Shown here: piece after piece, positions 30,315-37,347 of the stretch
Position numbering within the stretch: position 1 is the stretch's first letter
How the letters are laid out: each line of letters begins with the position of its first letter
NCBI GenBank assembly: GCA_022508735.1
Contig: JAFLUQ010000005.1
Location: 1 to 37,347 of the forward strand
Source of the DNA: Oscillospiraceae bacterium
Lineage (GTDB): Bacteria > Bacillota > Clostridia > UMGS1883
Direction: 5' to 3'
DNA length: 37,347 bases
The notes under the pieces: model-generated
What the model was told of the DNA's origin: nothing
Database searches by the model: none
What the model saw: only the letters and a program-made list of their open reading frames with translations
Position numbers and translations under genes: made by a program

Positions 30315-32348
30315 TTATGATTTACTAAGCGGAACTATTTCCAGCAAACTGGTCCACTCGCTGTTGGAATTTCCACGCCCGACAAAGCGGATATAGCGCA
30401 CATCACGTTCAACTCTCAGGTGGATGAACCGTTCTCCCCGCTGACTGCTGCCGGAAAATACCGGCTCATAGACCTCGCCGTCAACGCTGACCTCCAGATC
30501 AAAGGCTGTCGTTCGTGACTCGTACTGCCAGAATGACAGCGCGATCTCCTCAACATACTTCGTCTCGCCTAAATCGAACACCGCTGTAGGTCCTATAGCG
30601 GCGTAGCGGCTGCCTATATCGTCGTCAAACGCGTTCTCCGGCGGATTTTGGGGCTCGGGAATTTTATCCGCGCTCGCTGACACTATCTTTATCCTCCGCT
30701 CATCTCTAAGCTCCGGAATCCGTGAGGAAAAATCTCTCTCCTCCTGAAGCGGGCGATCAGGCAGCTTGCCGGTGGAAAGAATGCTTATCAGCATATCGAG
30801 AGCGCCGGACTCACAGTCCTTAAACATTGGCGTATAATCTACAATCACCGCGCCGTCATATACGGCAACATGCCGACCCAAAACGTTCGCCGCTGATCCG
30901 ATGTCAATATACATCCTTCCGTCGCCGGCAATGATCGGTGGGCTGATCTCCGCCGTCACACCGTCAATGACCGCGCTGCCGCTGTCTGCTTTCAGCAAAA
31001 CCGAACGGCAGCTGTTGCTTACGGCCGTGCCGGACTCGCTCCAATCTACAGAGTAGCCGAGGCTTTCAGCCAAAAACCTGAGCGGAATGTATTTATTGTC
31101 CATCACAGCCACGCCGCCGACAGTCTCCCGTCCGTTCACAAGGGCAAAGCCGCTGCCTGAGAGGGCCACGCCCGTGCTGAGCTTTCGCTGAAGATACGGA
31201 TAAATGTCTCCGCTGAGCCCGCCCTGATATTTATACAGCTCGCAGAGCGCCAGCAGAGTGGCTCCCACCGCAAAATTCTGCGTAACCTCAGGAGCAGTGG
31301 CTTTGGTAGCCGCCGAGCCTATCTCCTGAGAATAGCCCACATAGCCGGTCTCGTCTATAGCCACGTTTTTCAGGTAGTTCACGCCGCGCATGGCCGCGTC
31401 AAGATATTTTTCCTCGGTGAGCAGGCCGTTGTTCACGCCCCAAAGCAGACCGTAGGTCAAAAAGGCCGTGCCGCTTGTCTCGTAGCCATAGGAGTTTTCA
31501 CTGCTCGTGGGGTACATCGGCAGCATGGACTGAGTCCAGTAGCCGTTTCCTGCCGCGTCGACTTTCTGGCAGTCTACCACAGCCTCGCACATATCAAGAT
31601 ATACCTGCCGGAAGTAGCCGTAGTGCTCCCAATCCTCCGGCATATCCCTGAGCACCATGGCGAGGCCCGCCAACACCCAGCCGTTGCCCCGGGCCCAGAA
31701 GTTTTTCTGCCCGTCTATACGGCTGTTTATGTAGCCGCTGTCGCGGAAGAACAGACGCTCTTCACTGTCATAGAGCTTTCCGCGGCAGTCATTAAAGTAC
31801 TCATAGAGCTTGTCGGCATAGCGCTTGTCGCCGGTTATCCGATAGAGCCTCGTCATGACCGGCATGGCCATGAACAAAGCGTCGCACCACCACCAGTAAT
31901 CAGTCTTGTCGGTGGTGATCTGCGTGCCGACGACCTCAAGGGCACGGCTGATTTTGCCGTAGTCGCCGTCAAGGGCAAAAAGGTCGGCATAGATCTGGAA
32001 GCAGGTCTGATTATCGGCATGGTAAACGTTTCCGTTATCCCAGCTTTGGTTGCTATTTGAAGGGTGGCCCTTCCACCCGTTATGCTCCGACCAGGTCTCG
32101 CTGTATTCACGGTAGGCCTCAATGCCTGTAGTGAAATAAGCCTCGGTGTTGCCCACATAGTAGGCCGCGTTGTCCCATGAATACCCCGGCGCGGAGCGGT
32201 GGTCGGATATCCACCGGTCGTTCACCCTCTCGATCAGCTCACGTGTCTCAGCCGCGGTCATGGGAGGCTCCTCCGCCGAGACAGGCCCGGCTATTACGGC
32301 GGAAAGCACCGCCGTTACGGTCAGAATTATTGATATTATTTTTTTCAT
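30315..32348 (-). CDS. Exported GH88/GH105-like hydrolase with copper-amine-oxidase-like and F5/8C domains
   Basis: The 677-residue product has a signal peptide (MKKIISIILTVTAVLSAVIA). Residues about 30-375 form an alpha/alpha barrel typical of unsaturated glycuronyl (rhamnogalacturonyl) hydrolases, including TDYWWWCDALFMAMP with a candidate catalytic Asp near residue 153, WARGNGWVLAGLA and TSGTAFLTYGLLWG. Residues about 395-505 resemble the copper amine oxidase N-terminal repeat common in clostridial surface proteins (YIPLRFLAESLGYSVDWSE). Residues about 555-675 resemble a discoidin (F5/8C, CBM32) carbohydrate-binding domain. The ATG at 32348 is 4 bases after the peptidase stop with only a weak ribosome site, suggesting translational coupling. 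Confidence 0.8.
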   Translation of the reverse strand: MKKIISIILTVTAVLSAVIAGPVSAEEPPMTAAETRELIERVNDRWISDHRSAPGYSWDNAAYYVGNTEAYFTTGIEAYREYSETWSEHNGWKGHPSNSNQSWDNGNVYHADNQTCFQIYADLFALDGDYGKISRALEVVGTQITTDKTDYWWWCDALFMAMPVMTRLYRITGDKRYADKLYEYFNDCRGKLYDSEERLFFRDSGYINSRIDGQKNFWARGNGWVLAGLAMVLRDMPEDWEHYGYFRQVYLDMCEAVVDCQKVDAAGNGYWTQSMLPMYPTSSENSYGYETSGTAFLTYGLLWGVNNGLLTEEKYLDAAMRGVNYLKNVAIDETGYVGYSQEIGSAATKATAPEVTQNFAVGATLLALCELYKYQGGLSGDIYPYLQRKLSTGVALSGSGFALVNGRETVGGVAVMDNKYIPLRFLAESLGYSVDWSESGTAVSNSCRSVLLKADSGSAVIDGVTAEISPPIIAGDGRMYIDIGSAANVLGRHVAVYDGAVIVDYTPMFKDCESGALDMLISILSTGKLPDRPLQEERDFSSRIPELRDERRIKIVSASADKIPEPQNPPENAFDDDIGSRYAAIGPTAVFDLGETKYVEEIALSFWQYESRTTAFDLEVSVDGEVYEPVFSGSSQRGERFIHLRVERDVRYIRFVGRGNSNSEWTSLLEIVPLSKS

Positions 32349-32352
32349 ATGA

Positions 32353-33627
32353 TTATTTCTTCGGATACACAATGCTGAGACTGGCCTTCTCACGGTCAAA
32401 CAGCTCTCTGAGGCAGGCCTCGCCATCCTCAATAGTAACAGTTTTCCAGACCTCTGGGTAGGTAAGCAGATCTATCCCGCGGTGGAAGCTGAACATATAG
32501 CTGTTGCCTATGTTTTCCACATCGCCTCCCATGAGGCGGATATATCTGCCGTAGAGCAGATTCATAGCGCGGTTCCACGCCTCGGGGTCTATCCCCTCGT
32601 CCTTCACGTGGTCGATCTCGGCATATATGGCCTCGGCCACGGCCTTGGGCTCGCTGCTCTCACCGCTGAAGGCGGCATAGCCAAAGCTGGTGCCGTATTC
32701 GTAATAGCCGCCGAAATAGCGGTTGATAACACCTTCGGAATAAAGTCTCTCGTAGAGCGGAGAGCTGCGGCCCGTCAGCACCTGAATAAGGGCCTCGCTC
32801 ACTATCTCGCGCTTAAGCATCTCACCGCCGGTGCGGGCGTCCTTGAAGCCCAACATGAACTGGGGCTTGGCAATCTCAAAATACGCCTCGCTCTCAGCGC
32901 TTACGATCTCCTCTGGCTCCTCGGGGAACACCTGCTGAATTTCGCCCTCGGGCTTTTCCTTGGTTATCAGCTCGTCAACGATGTCGCCCAGCTTTTCAGG
33001 GTCGATATTACCTACGCAGATGATCGCCATGTTAGAGGGATGGTAGAATGTATTATAGCACTTGTACAATAGCTCCGGAGTGGTCTTCATTACCTCCTCC
33101 ACGCTGCCAGCGATCTCGGTGTGCACAGGGTGGTTTTTGTACATTCCCTTAAGGCAGTTGTAGAAGCACACCTGCCCCGCGTCGTCGTCGTACATCCGCA
33201 CCTCCTGGCAGATTATGCCCTTCTCCTTCTCCACGTTTTCAGCCGTGAAATACGGGGTCTGAACATAGCTTAAGAGATTACGGAAATTCTCGTAAAAATA
33301 GTCGGTGCAGCTGAACAGGTAGTTCGTCACGTCAAAGCTGGTGAAGGCGTTGACGTTAGCTCCCTTGAACAGAGAAAAGGCGCTACTTCCGTCAGGCTGC
33401 TCAAACACCTTGTGTTCAAGGAAGTGAGCCACGCCGTCAATAACCTTTGTGACCTCATTCTCACCGGGTACTACAAACTCAGTGTTTATAGAGCCGTAGC
33501 GGGTGCTGAATGTGGCGTAGCTCTTGGCGGTGTTCTTCTTGATAACTATTACCTTAAGGCCGCTCTTGTGCTCAGCGGTATAGGTCTCTTCCCGTAAAAG
33601 CTCGTCGTATTTTTTTGTGAAGATCAT
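32353..33627 (-). CDS. M16 family zinc peptidase, active subunit (YmfH-like)
   Basis: The 424-residue product has the inverted zinc motif HFLEH in GVAHFLEHKVFEQP near residue 66, with the supporting Glu in EKEKGIICQEVRMYDDD near residue 140. This is the active half of a two-gene M16 pair as in B. subtilis YmfF/YmfH. The ATG at 33627 with GGAGGAGG upstream is preferred to the in-frame start at 33678, which lies inside the neighbour. The gene starts one base after the upstream stop. Confidence 0.9.
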   Translation of the reverse strand: MIFTKKYDELLREETYTAEHKSGLKVIVIKKNTAKSYATFSTRYGSINTEFVVPGENEVTKVIDGVAHFLEHKVFEQPDGSSAFSLFKGANVNAFTSFDVTNYLFSCTDYFYENFRNLLSYVQTPYFTAENVEKEKGIICQEVRMYDDDAGQVCFYNCLKGMYKNHPVHTEIAGSVEEVMKTTPELLYKCYNTFYHPSNMAIICVGNIDPEKLGDIVDELITKEKPEGEIQQVFPEEPEEIVSAESEAYFEIAKPQFMLGFKDARTGGEMLKREIVSEALIQVLTGRSSPLYERLYSEGVINRYFGGYYEYGTSFGYAAFSGESSEPKAVAEAIYAEIDHVKDEGIDPEAWNRAMNLLYGRYIRLMGGDVENIGNSYMFSFHRGIDLLTYPEVWKTVTIEDGEACLRELFDREKASLSIVYPKK

Positions 33628-33628
33628 T

Positions 33629-34879
33629 TTACGCCTCCTCCTTTCCGGCCAGGAAGTAAACCGTGTCCAGAGCAACACGGCCTGCGGCCTCCTTTATCTG
33701 TTCTCTCGTCACGTTTTCTATATTCTCTATGGTTTCCTCGATGCTCACATCGCTGCCAAGGAGTATCTGTGTGGTATAGTAGTCCTCCAGCGCCTCCACG
33801 GCGTCCACACGTGAGCGGAAGGAGTTGCAGATTTCCTTCTTTATTACGTCGATCTCCTCGTCCGAGAAATCTCCGTCCTTCATGGCCTGAAGCTGAGCCA
33901 TTATCTCGTTATACGCAGCGTCAAAGTTCTGAAACTCAATACCGCTGGATACCGTCATAACACCCATCATTCTGTCGGCCCGCGAGGACGCATAGTAGCA
34001 GAGGCTCAGCCTTTCACGAACATTGTTAAAGAGCTTGCTGTTTACGCTTCCTCCGTAGAGACCGTTCATCACCATCTGTGCGTAGATGAGCGGGTCGTTA
34101 TGGGCAATGCCGGTGTAGAGACCCATTGCCAGCTTGCCCTGGGTCACATCGAGATGTTCGGTGACTCTTCGCACCTCGCCTGCTCCGCCGGTGATTTCGG
34201 CAAGAGTATGCCCGGCCTCGCGCTCGGGCAGGGCCTCCACGGCCTTCTTCGCCGCTGCCATAGCTGCGGCCTCGTCAAAGTTTCCGGTGAAGATTATGCT
34301 CATGGCCGAGGTGTTTATCACTTCATCGTAAAAGCCAAACAGGTCATCGGGGGTGATTTTTTCCACATCCTCCTCATAGCCGATGCTGTTTATACCATAG
34401 GGTCTGCCATCAAACATGATCTCATTAAGGCGCAGGCTGGCATAATAGCGCTTGTCGTTTATCTGGCCGCGTATACGGTCGATGAGGTTCTTCTTCTCCT
34501 GCTCCACTGATCCGCGGTTATTTCCCTTGAATGCCGCCGCAAACAGCAGCTCCATAGCTTTATCGAAGGCCGGAGCGGGCAGAAAGGCGTCACATACGGC
34601 CTCCATTGCCACACGTATCACCTGCTCCTCTCCCCTCTTGCCCGACGAACAGTATAGCGAAGCTCCGTACAGCTCCTCAAGGGCTACGTCGATCTCCTTG
34701 GCTGAAGGGTGCAGCTCATTTCCGCAGCGCAGCACCTGAGCGAGCAGAGCACCCTTAGACGCTCCCTCCCGGTTCAGCGGCCTGTGAAAGAGCACGCTTG
34801 CCATATAGGTCTTGAACTTTTCATCTCTTATAAAATAGAGATCTATGCCCTTTTTAAGGGCGTGCTTGGTTATATTCAT
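33629..34879 (-). CDS. M16 family peptidase-like protein, inactive subunit (YmfF-like)
   Basis: The 416-residue product has the M16 fold (LFHRPLNREGASKGALLAQVLRCG to the C-terminal AAGRVALDTVYFLAGKEE) but lacks HxxEH: the equivalent region reads RCGNELHPSAKEIDVALEELYG. In known M16B pairs the partner without zinc ligands supports substrate binding for the active subunit. The ATG at 34879 (GGGAGG upstream) is better than the in-frame start at 34921. It is the first gene of the peptidase-hydrolase operon, with a candidate promoter at 34997-35026. Confidence 0.88.
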   Translation of the reverse strand: MNITKHALKKGIDLYFIRDEKFKTYMASVLFHRPLNREGASKGALLAQVLRCGNELHPSAKEIDVALEELYGASLYCSSGKRGEEQVIRVAMEAVCDAFLPAPAFDKAMELLFAAAFKGNNRGSVEQEKKNLIDRIRGQINDKRYYASLRLNEIMFDGRPYGINSIGYEEDVEKITPDDLFGFYDEVINTSAMSIIFTGNFDEAAAMAAAKKAVEALPEREAGHTLAEITGGAGEVRRVTEHLDVTQGKLAMGLYTGIAHNDPLIYAQMVMNGLYGGSVNSKLFNNVRERLSLCYYASSRADRMMGVMTVSSGIEFQNFDAAYNEIMAQLQAMKDGDFSDEEIDVIKKEICNSFRSRVDAVEALEDYYTTQILLGSDVSIEETIENIENVTREQIKEAAGRVALDTVYFLAGKEEA

Positions 34880-34907
34880 GTATCTTCCTCCCTTTACAAA
34901 TTTTTCC

Positions 34908-34953
34908 TTAAAATAAAACAAAAACTGAGCGCGGCGAGGTTTTGCTCCTCACC
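34908..34953 (-). terminator. Possible terminator after the small lipoprotein gene
   Basis: On the minus strand, GGTGAGG (34947-34953) pairs with CCTCGCC (34933-34939), followed nine bases later by TTTTTGTTTTATTTT. The gap to the T run makes it uncertain. Confidence 0.5.
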
Positions 34954-34991
34954 TCTTCACTCATCACTATTACTTATTACCTCATATGTAC

Positions 34992-35026
34992 GGGGCATTA
35001 TAGCCCCTTTAATAAACGTTGCTCAA
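34992..35026 (-). promoter_or_regulatory. Promoter with its -10 inside a GC hairpin (M16 operon)
   Basis: TTGAGC (35021-35026) and TATAAT (34997-35002) on the minus strand, 18-base spacer. The -10 forms the loop of a GGGGC/GCCCC palindrome at 34992-35007. Confidence 0.6.
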
Positions 35027-35037
35027 ATCTGAATTTA

Positions 35038-35409
35038 TCAGTTGTTATTGTTGTAGCCTCTGCTTGTGCCGGAGGCGCCTGTCACGTCGCCAACCATGTC
35101 CTCGGCTCCGTCGATCACATCCTTGGCAGCATTTCCAACACCGTTAGCCGCATCGTCTACCGCGTTGCCAACGTCGCCCATAAGACTATCGTCGGCGGTC
35201 CTTCCGCTGTCGCCGTTTCGGTCGATCTTTCCGTCATTGTTATCGTCGGGCCTGTCGGCGTTGTTTGTTCTGCCACTGTTTGTTGTCTGTCCTGCGGTGC
35301 TGCCGTTACTGGCGGTCTGCCCTGTTGGGTCCGTGTTGTTTGCGGTGTTGCCGCTGCAGGCCGAAAGCGCCAGCATAGCGGCTACAATAATGAATAATAA
35401 TCTTTTCAA
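35038..35409 (-). CDS. Small Asn/Asp/Gly-rich lipoprotein
   Basis: The 123-residue product has a lipoprotein signal (MKRLLFIIVAAMLALSAC, lipid-modified Cys near residue 18). The mature chain is low complexity: Thr/Asn/Gly-rich, then an acidic DDNNDGKIDRNGDSGRTADD stretch that resembles a Ca-binding loop, and a helical part with repeated GNAVDDAANGVGNAAKDVIDGAEDM. I chose TTG at 35409, which follows GGAAGG at nine bases and gives a proper signal peptide; an ATG at 35430 overlaps that site. Function is unknown. Confidence 0.75.
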   Translation of the reverse strand: MKRLLFIIVAAMLALSACSGNTANNTDPTGQTASNGSTAGQTTNSGRTNNADRPDDNNDGKIDRNGDSGRTADDSLMGDVGNAVDDAANGVGNAAKDVIDGAEDMVGDVTGASGTSRGYNNNN

Positions 35410-35441
35410 AGTGGTGTTCCTTCCTTTCATTTTGGGTTCGG

Positions 35442-35620
35442 TTAAGGTAATACCACACAAAGATTGTGCCTGTACTGAGCCGCAGATTTTTTGACAGACC
35501 TACGAAAATTTCGCAGTAAACCGCTCGTATTTCAAGGAATTTTCGTAAGGAAATGGCGGAAAATATGCCAGCAAGACAGGTGCAAAGCCGCACGGCGATC
35601 TTTGCGCGGTATTACCTTTA
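35442..35620. mobile_element. MITE-like inverted-repeat element
   Basis: The ends AGGTAATACC (35445-35454) and GGTATTACCT (35608-35617) are perfect inverted repeats. With mismatches, the arms extend through CAAAGAT on the left and ATCTTTG on the right. Inner arms ACGAAAATT and AATTTTCGT also pair. A TTA at 35442-35444 and 35618-35620 flanks both ends like a 3-bp target duplication. There is no coding frame of note. It lies between the lipoprotein and the Cys-rich peptide genes. Confidence 0.6.
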
Positions 35621-35659
35621 TTATTTCCCGACTTAAAATATTTACACCAAAACAATGGA

Positions 35660-35686
35660 ACACATTTCGACATTTTTCATAGTATA
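35660..35686 (+). promoter_or_regulatory. Possible SigK-type promoter
   Basis: AC (35660-35661), 16 bases, then CATAGTATA (35678-35686), which fits the AC-N16-17-CATAnnnTA pattern of mother-cell sigma K. No good vegetative promoter was found for this gene. Confidence 0.35.
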
Positions 35687-35692
35687 TAGTGT

Positions 35693-35713
35693 AAACGGTC
35701 GAAAAAGCCGTTT
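35693..35713 (+). other. Leader hairpin of the Cys-rich peptide gene
   Basis: AAACGG (35693-35698) pairs with CCGTTT (35708-35713), about 16 bases before the AAAGGAG ribosome binding site. Confidence 0.45.
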
Positions 35714-35744
35714 AAAAAATAAATTTTTAAAGGAGTAAAAACTT

Positions 35745-35900
35745 ATGTTCGGATACAACAACGGTTACCAGTGGATCGTATGGATCGTAATAATCATCCT
35801 TCTCATCGGCTTCGCAGGCAACGGCTGCGGCTGTGGCTGTGGCTGCAATGAATGCGGCAACAACTGCGGTTGCAACGACTGCGGCTGCGGCTGCAACTAA
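35745..35900 (+). CDS. 51-residue Gly/Cys-rich membrane peptide
   Basis: A short gene with ATG at 35745, nine bases after AAAGGAG, and a strong terminator. The peptide has a Tyr/Asn/Gly-rich start (MFGYNNGYQW), a single hydrophobic segment (IVWIVIIILLIGFAG, about residues 11-25), and a C-terminal tail with ten Cys, mostly as Cys-Gly repeats, interrupted by Asn, Asp and Glu. It is reminiscent in size and layout of small YjcZ-type spore-associated peptides but with a Cys tail instead; I do not recognise a family. Metal binding or cross-linking through the Cys residues is plausible (inference). Confidence 0.8.
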   Translation: MFGYNNGYQWIVWIVIIILLIGFAGNGCGCGCGCNECGNNCGCNDCGCGCN

Positions 35901-35906
35901 GCCTTA

Positions 35907-35941
35907 AAAAACGGCCTGCCCTAGCGGCGGGCCGTTTTTAT
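35907..35941 (+). terminator. Terminator of the Cys-rich peptide gene
   Basis: An 11-bp stem ACGGCCTGCC/GGCGGGCCGT with one wobble and a CTAGC loop, followed by TTTTTATTTT. It may also serve rdgB from the other side. Confidence 0.9.
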
Positions 35942-35952
35942 TTTCTTCTTTT

Positions 35953-36540
35953 TTAGCCTCTGCACGACAGCATCTCGCAAAGCTTCGCAAGCGCTCTTCC
36001 CCTATGGCTTACCGCATTTTTTTCGGCGGCGTCGGCCTCGGCAAAGGTCTTATCAAGCTCGGGTGAAAAGAATATCGGGTCGTATCCGAAGCCGCTCTCC
36101 CCGCGCGGCTCCCCGGTTATATAGCCCTCAACGCTGCCCACGGAAACTGTCTCCCGTCCGTCCGCGCCGATGAATACTATGGCGCACATGAACCGGGCCG
36201 TGCGCTCCGCCTCCGGCACTCCTGCAAGCTTGCTCAGCACAAGATTCAGACGTTCTTTGTCGTCATCCAACCCGCCGTATCTGGCGCTGTATACTCCCGG
36301 TTCACCGCCGAGAGCGTCTACGCAGAGGCCGCTGTCATCAGCCATGGCCGCGGCGCCGGTAGCCTCGTGTATGGCCTTGGCCTTAAGCCGGGCATTTTCT
36401 TCAAAGGTCCGGCCGGTCTCCTCCACGTCGATCTCAGCCCCGGCCTCTGCCTCGGTTATGATCTCAAATCCAAGCGGCTCTAATATTTCCCGAAATTCAC
36501 GGAGCTTATTCTTATTCTGTGTTGCGGCGATAAGCTTCAC
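35953..36540 (-). CDS. rdgB: Non-canonical purine NTP pyrophosphatase (RdgB/HAM1)
   Basis: This housecleaning enzyme hydrolyses ITP, dITP and XTP to keep deaminated purines out of nucleic acids. The N-terminal ATQNKNKLREFREIL (substrate loop), ADDSGLCVDALGGEPGVYSARYGG and GFGYDPIFF motifs are diagnostic, and the C-terminal SHRGRALAKL is present. At 195 residues it is the usual length. The start is a GTG at 36540 with AAAGGAG ten bases upstream. It has its own consensus promoter. Confidence 0.95.
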   Translation of the reverse strand: MKLIAATQNKNKLREFREILEPLGFEIITEAEAGAEIDVEETGRTFEENARLKAKAIHEATGAAAMADDSGLCVDALGGEPGVYSARYGGLDDDKERLNLVLSKLAGVPEAERTARFMCAIVFIGADGRETVSVGSVEGYITGEPRGESGFGYDPIFFSPELDKTFAEADAAEKNAVSHRGRALAKLCEMLSCRG

Positions 36541-36576
36541 TTCGTGTCGTCTCCTTTCCGGTTTCTCTTTTATAGT

Positions 36577-36605
36577 ATTATATCAGATTTTGTTTTTATT
36601 GTCAA
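36577..36605 (-). promoter_or_regulatory. rdgB promoter
   Basis: Consensus TTGACA (36600-36605) and TATAAT (36577-36582) with a 17-base spacer on the minus strand, immediately after the radical SAM stop codon. Confidence 0.85.
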
Positions 36606-37205
36606 TTACTCAAATGGCCTGATTCTGTAGGTCACGCCCAAATTTTCGCATATTTCGCGGCACTTGTCCTCCTGTTCGGAAGTTATTGTAGTTCCGACGG
36701 TAGACAGCACCACATTAGGCACATATTTTCTCACTTCTCCGGCGAAGCGGAGCAGGGCGTCAAACGATTCCGGGCCGAATTTGCTGCGGGTCAGGCGAAA
36801 ATATTCGTCCCTGTCAGGGGTGTTAAGGCTGATAGAGATAGTATCTGCACGGCCTTCAAAGAGCGGAGCCGTGTCGCGGCCGTTTATCAGGTCAGACAGT
36901 CCGTTGGTGTTTACGCGCACCGGCAGATCAAAATTCGCCTTTACATAGTCGGCCACCTCTAAGAGCACATCAAGCCGTTCGGTCGGCTCACCGAAGCCGC
37001 AGAACACCAGCTCGCCGTAACGGCCCATATCGAATTTCTTAAACTCAGCTATAACCTCCGCCGCCGTGGGCTCTCTCTCCAGCCATAGGCTTCCGCTGCC
37101 GTCCATTTCGTCCCGGTTTTGGCGCAGGCAGAAAACACAGCTGCAGGGGCAACGATTCGTTAGGTTTACGTAGAGGTTGCCGTGGTATGGATACAGTATG
37201 GTCAT
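36606..37205 (-). CDS. Radical SAM protein, TatD-associated type
   Basis: The 199-residue product has a CX3CX2C cluster motif at Cys19, Cys23 and Cys26 (TNRCPCSCVFCLRQ), the GFGEPTERLD SAM-binding motif near residues 70-80, and RVNTNGLSDLI and ISLNTPD strands of a small radical SAM barrel. The size and text match the family often found beside tatD. No tatD is within the window. The ATG at 37205 with AAAAGGAG upstream is the start; the longer in-frame start at 37340 runs into a tRNA gene and a terminator. Confidence 0.85.
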   Translation of the reverse strand: MTILYPYHGNLYVNLTNRCPCSCVFCLRQNRDEMDGSGSLWLEREPTAAEVIAEFKKFDMGRYGELVFCGFGEPTERLDVLLEVADYVKANFDLPVRVNTNGLSDLINGRDTAPLFEGRADTISISLNTPDRDEYFRLTRSKFGPESFDALLRFAGEVRKYVPNVVLSTVGTTITSEQEDKCREICENLGVTYRIRPFE

Positions 37206-37227
37206 TGAAAAAACTCCTTTTGAGTTA

Positions 37228-37252
37228 AAGCTTTGCTCCAGAAGCAAAACTT
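37228..37252 (-). other. Leader stem-loop before the radical SAM gene
   Basis: AAGTTTTGCT (37243-37252) pairs with AGCAAAGCTT (37228-37237) on the minus strand with one wobble and a 5-base loop, ending about 15 bases before the ribosome binding site. No T run follows. Confidence 0.5.
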
Positions 37253-37267
37253 CATCTGATTTAACGG

Positions 37268-37297
37268 AAAAAGCGAACGCCTTGGCGTTCGCTTTTT
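37268..37297 (-). terminator. Terminator after the tRNA gene
   Basis: A perfect 14-bp palindrome AAAAAGCGAACGCC with GGCGTTCGCTTTTT around a 2-base centre. It follows the tRNA 3' end by one base. Confidence 0.9.
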
Positions 37298-37298
37298 C

Positions 37299-37347
37299 TG
37301 GTGGGGGAGGGTGGATTCGGACCACCGAAGTCAGTGACAACAGATTT
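37299..37347 (-). tRNA. tRNA-Tyr, 3' part (cut by the window end)
   Basis: The minus strand shows the anticodon-stem 3' half (AAATCTG), a short class II variable arm (GTCACTGAC), the T arm GGTGG-TCCGAAT-CCACC, the acceptor CTCCCCC, discriminator A and an encoded CCA. AAATCTG followed by a short GTC...GAC variable arm and CTTC matches bacterial tRNA-Tyr (GTA). The 5' part and most of the anticodon lie outside the window, so the identity rests on the 3' half. Confidence 0.75.

Noticed and set aside
37206..37340. N-terminal extension of the radical SAM protein
   Set aside because: It would read through the terminator and the tRNA 3' end; the ATG at 37205 has a clear ribosome site and gives the normal family start.

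Overview
This window looks like chromosome from a Gram-positive member of the Clostridia, probably an uncultured gut Oscillospirales/Ruminococcaceae-type bacterium (inference). The evidence is a complete Firmicutes-style type II fatty acid synthesis operon that uses FabK as its enoyl reductase, a LexA/YneA-type SOS divergon with Bacillus-type LexA boxes, an alr-linked EndoAI/EndoA toxin-antitoxin pair, a YmfF/YmfH-like M16 peptidase pair, and many TTGACA-N17-TATAAT promoters with AAAGGAG ribosome binding sites. No phage, IS element, CRISPR array or rRNA was seen.

Layout. 1-10430 (minus): fabH-acpP-fabK-fabD-fabG-fabF-accB-fabZ-accC-accD-accA-uppP, read from a near-consensus promoter at 10400-10428. 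Its leader carries two tandem copies of a roughly 78-nt structured element, and a third copy lies between fabZ and accC. 10483-11578: lexA (minus) and a LysM/YneA-like division inhibitor (plus) share a LexA-box control region. 11682-18592 (minus): PBP1A, a small membrane protein, nnr, alr, the ndoAI/ndoA pair and an exported protein. 18790-19105: two tandem, promoter-driven small RNA genes with intrinsic terminators. 19188-23780 (plus): a DUF815-type ATPase, an ECF-like sigma factor and its probable membrane-bound DUF4367-type partner, then two unrelated exported proteins in AT-richer DNA. 23827-35409 (minus): an orphan solute-binding lipoprotein, a small Cys-containing protein, a 1197-residue exported protein made of chitobiase-like repeats, a GH88/GH105-like hydrolase with extra domains, two M16 peptidases and a small Asn/Asp-rich lipoprotein. 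35442-37347: a MITE-like inverted repeat, a 51-residue Gly/Cys-rich membrane peptide (plus), rdgB, a TatD-associated-type radical SAM protein and the 3' part of a tRNA-Tyr gene.

How it works together. The left third makes malonyl-ACP and acyl-ACP for membrane lipid, and ends with the recycling enzyme for the undecaprenyl carrier. The centre holds cell wall synthesis (PBP1A, alanine racemase), metabolite repair and stress functions. The right third is mostly envelope and secreted carbohydrate-related proteins.

The most novel-looking signals are non-coding: the three-copy RNA-like element around fatty acid genes, whose helices are preserved by compensating changes, and the duplicated small RNA genes carrying a single-stranded UUUUCCCUCC motif. 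Further scars include short duplications of the fabG and acpP 3' ends, a 173-bp inverted-repeat element with a TTA duplication, and promoters whose -10 box lies in the loop of a hairpin. All family assignments come from reading motifs; no database search was possible.
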